Shown here: positions 7,585 through 7,629 of the stretch, piece by piece
Numbering within the stretch: the stretch's first letter is position 1
How the letters are laid out: every line of letters starts with the position of its first letter
Source of the DNA: Bacillota bacterium
Lineage (GTDB): Bacteria > Bacillota > Desulfitobacteriia > Desulfitobacteriales > Desulfitobacteriaceae
DNA: 7,629 nt
Assembly (NCBI GenBank): GCA_023390635.1
Contig: JAEWCM010000094.1
Location: 1-7,629, forward strand
Reading direction: 5' to 3'
Notes under the pieces: generated by a model
The model's database searches: none
Told to the model about the DNA's origin: nothing
The model's input: only the letters and a program-made list of their open reading frames with translations
Position numbers and translations under genes: made by a program

Positions 7585-7629
7585 ATCTGCCCAATAAACT
7601 GACAGTAGCCCGTATCGTTTTAGTTCCGG
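7581..7629 (+). CDS. pgsA: Phosphatidylglycerophosphate synthase PgsA, first 16 codons
   Basis: Only the start lies in the window. From GTG 7581 it reads MNLPNKLTVARIVLVP, which matches the beginning of CDP-diacylglycerol-glycerol-3-phosphate 3-phosphatidyltransferases (M-NLPNxLTxARIxLxP). That membrane enzyme makes phosphatidylglycerol phosphate. The alcohol-transferase motif D-G-x2-A-R is not visible, so the call rests on this short signature and on the position directly after rimO, where Firmicutes commonly have pgsA followed by cinA and recA. The GTGA overlap with rimO implies one transcript. The gene continues past the window edge. Confidence 0.85.
   Translation, partial: MNLPNKLTVARIVLVP

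Overview
This window looks like ordinary chromosomal core sequence from a spore-forming Firmicute, most likely a Clostridia or Peptococcaceae member. The evidence is strong AGGAGG-type ribosome binding sites, frequent GTG and TTG starts, and the gene neighbourhood: an FtsK/SpoIIIE translocase upstream and rimO-pgsA downstream, the surroundings of the pgsA-cinA-recA region in many Firmicutes. From memory the gene set and protein wording resemble Desulfitobacterium, but this is inference and I could not test it.

Layout, left to right. A 5'-truncated ftsK/spoIIIE gene (to 1490) holds the complete motor and the DNA-reading gamma domain. After an AT-rich gap come a RodZ/YmfM-like membrane protein with a helix-turn-helix (1699-2514) and, 32 bases later, a YajQ-family protein (2547-3038); these two are probably co-transcribed. 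A 190-base gap full of overlapping inverted repeats leads into a YgiQ-family radical SAM protein (3229-5313) with a long basic tail. A strong bidirectional hairpin terminator (5313-5349) separates it from a convergent minus-strand gene (5360-5989) for an uncharacterised protein with a YgiT-like zinc-binding N-terminus. A 257-base divergent promoter region follows, then rimO (6247-7584), whose last bases overlap the start of pgsA (7581 to the window end).

Functionally, the plus-strand genes mix chromosome segregation (FtsK/SpoIIIE), cell shape (RodZ), a presumed c-di-GMP or nucleotide-binding protein (YajQ), a radical SAM enzyme of unknown substrate (YgiQ), ribosomal protein S12 modification (RimO) and phospholipid synthesis (PgsA). 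This is a housekeeping cluster. I see no mobile element, CRISPR array, tRNA, rRNA or defence/toxin system.

The parts not explained by known families are the palindrome-rich leader before the YgiQ gene, the basic tail of that protein, and the zinc-finger protein encoded opposite it. I found no clear sign of a new multi-gene system.
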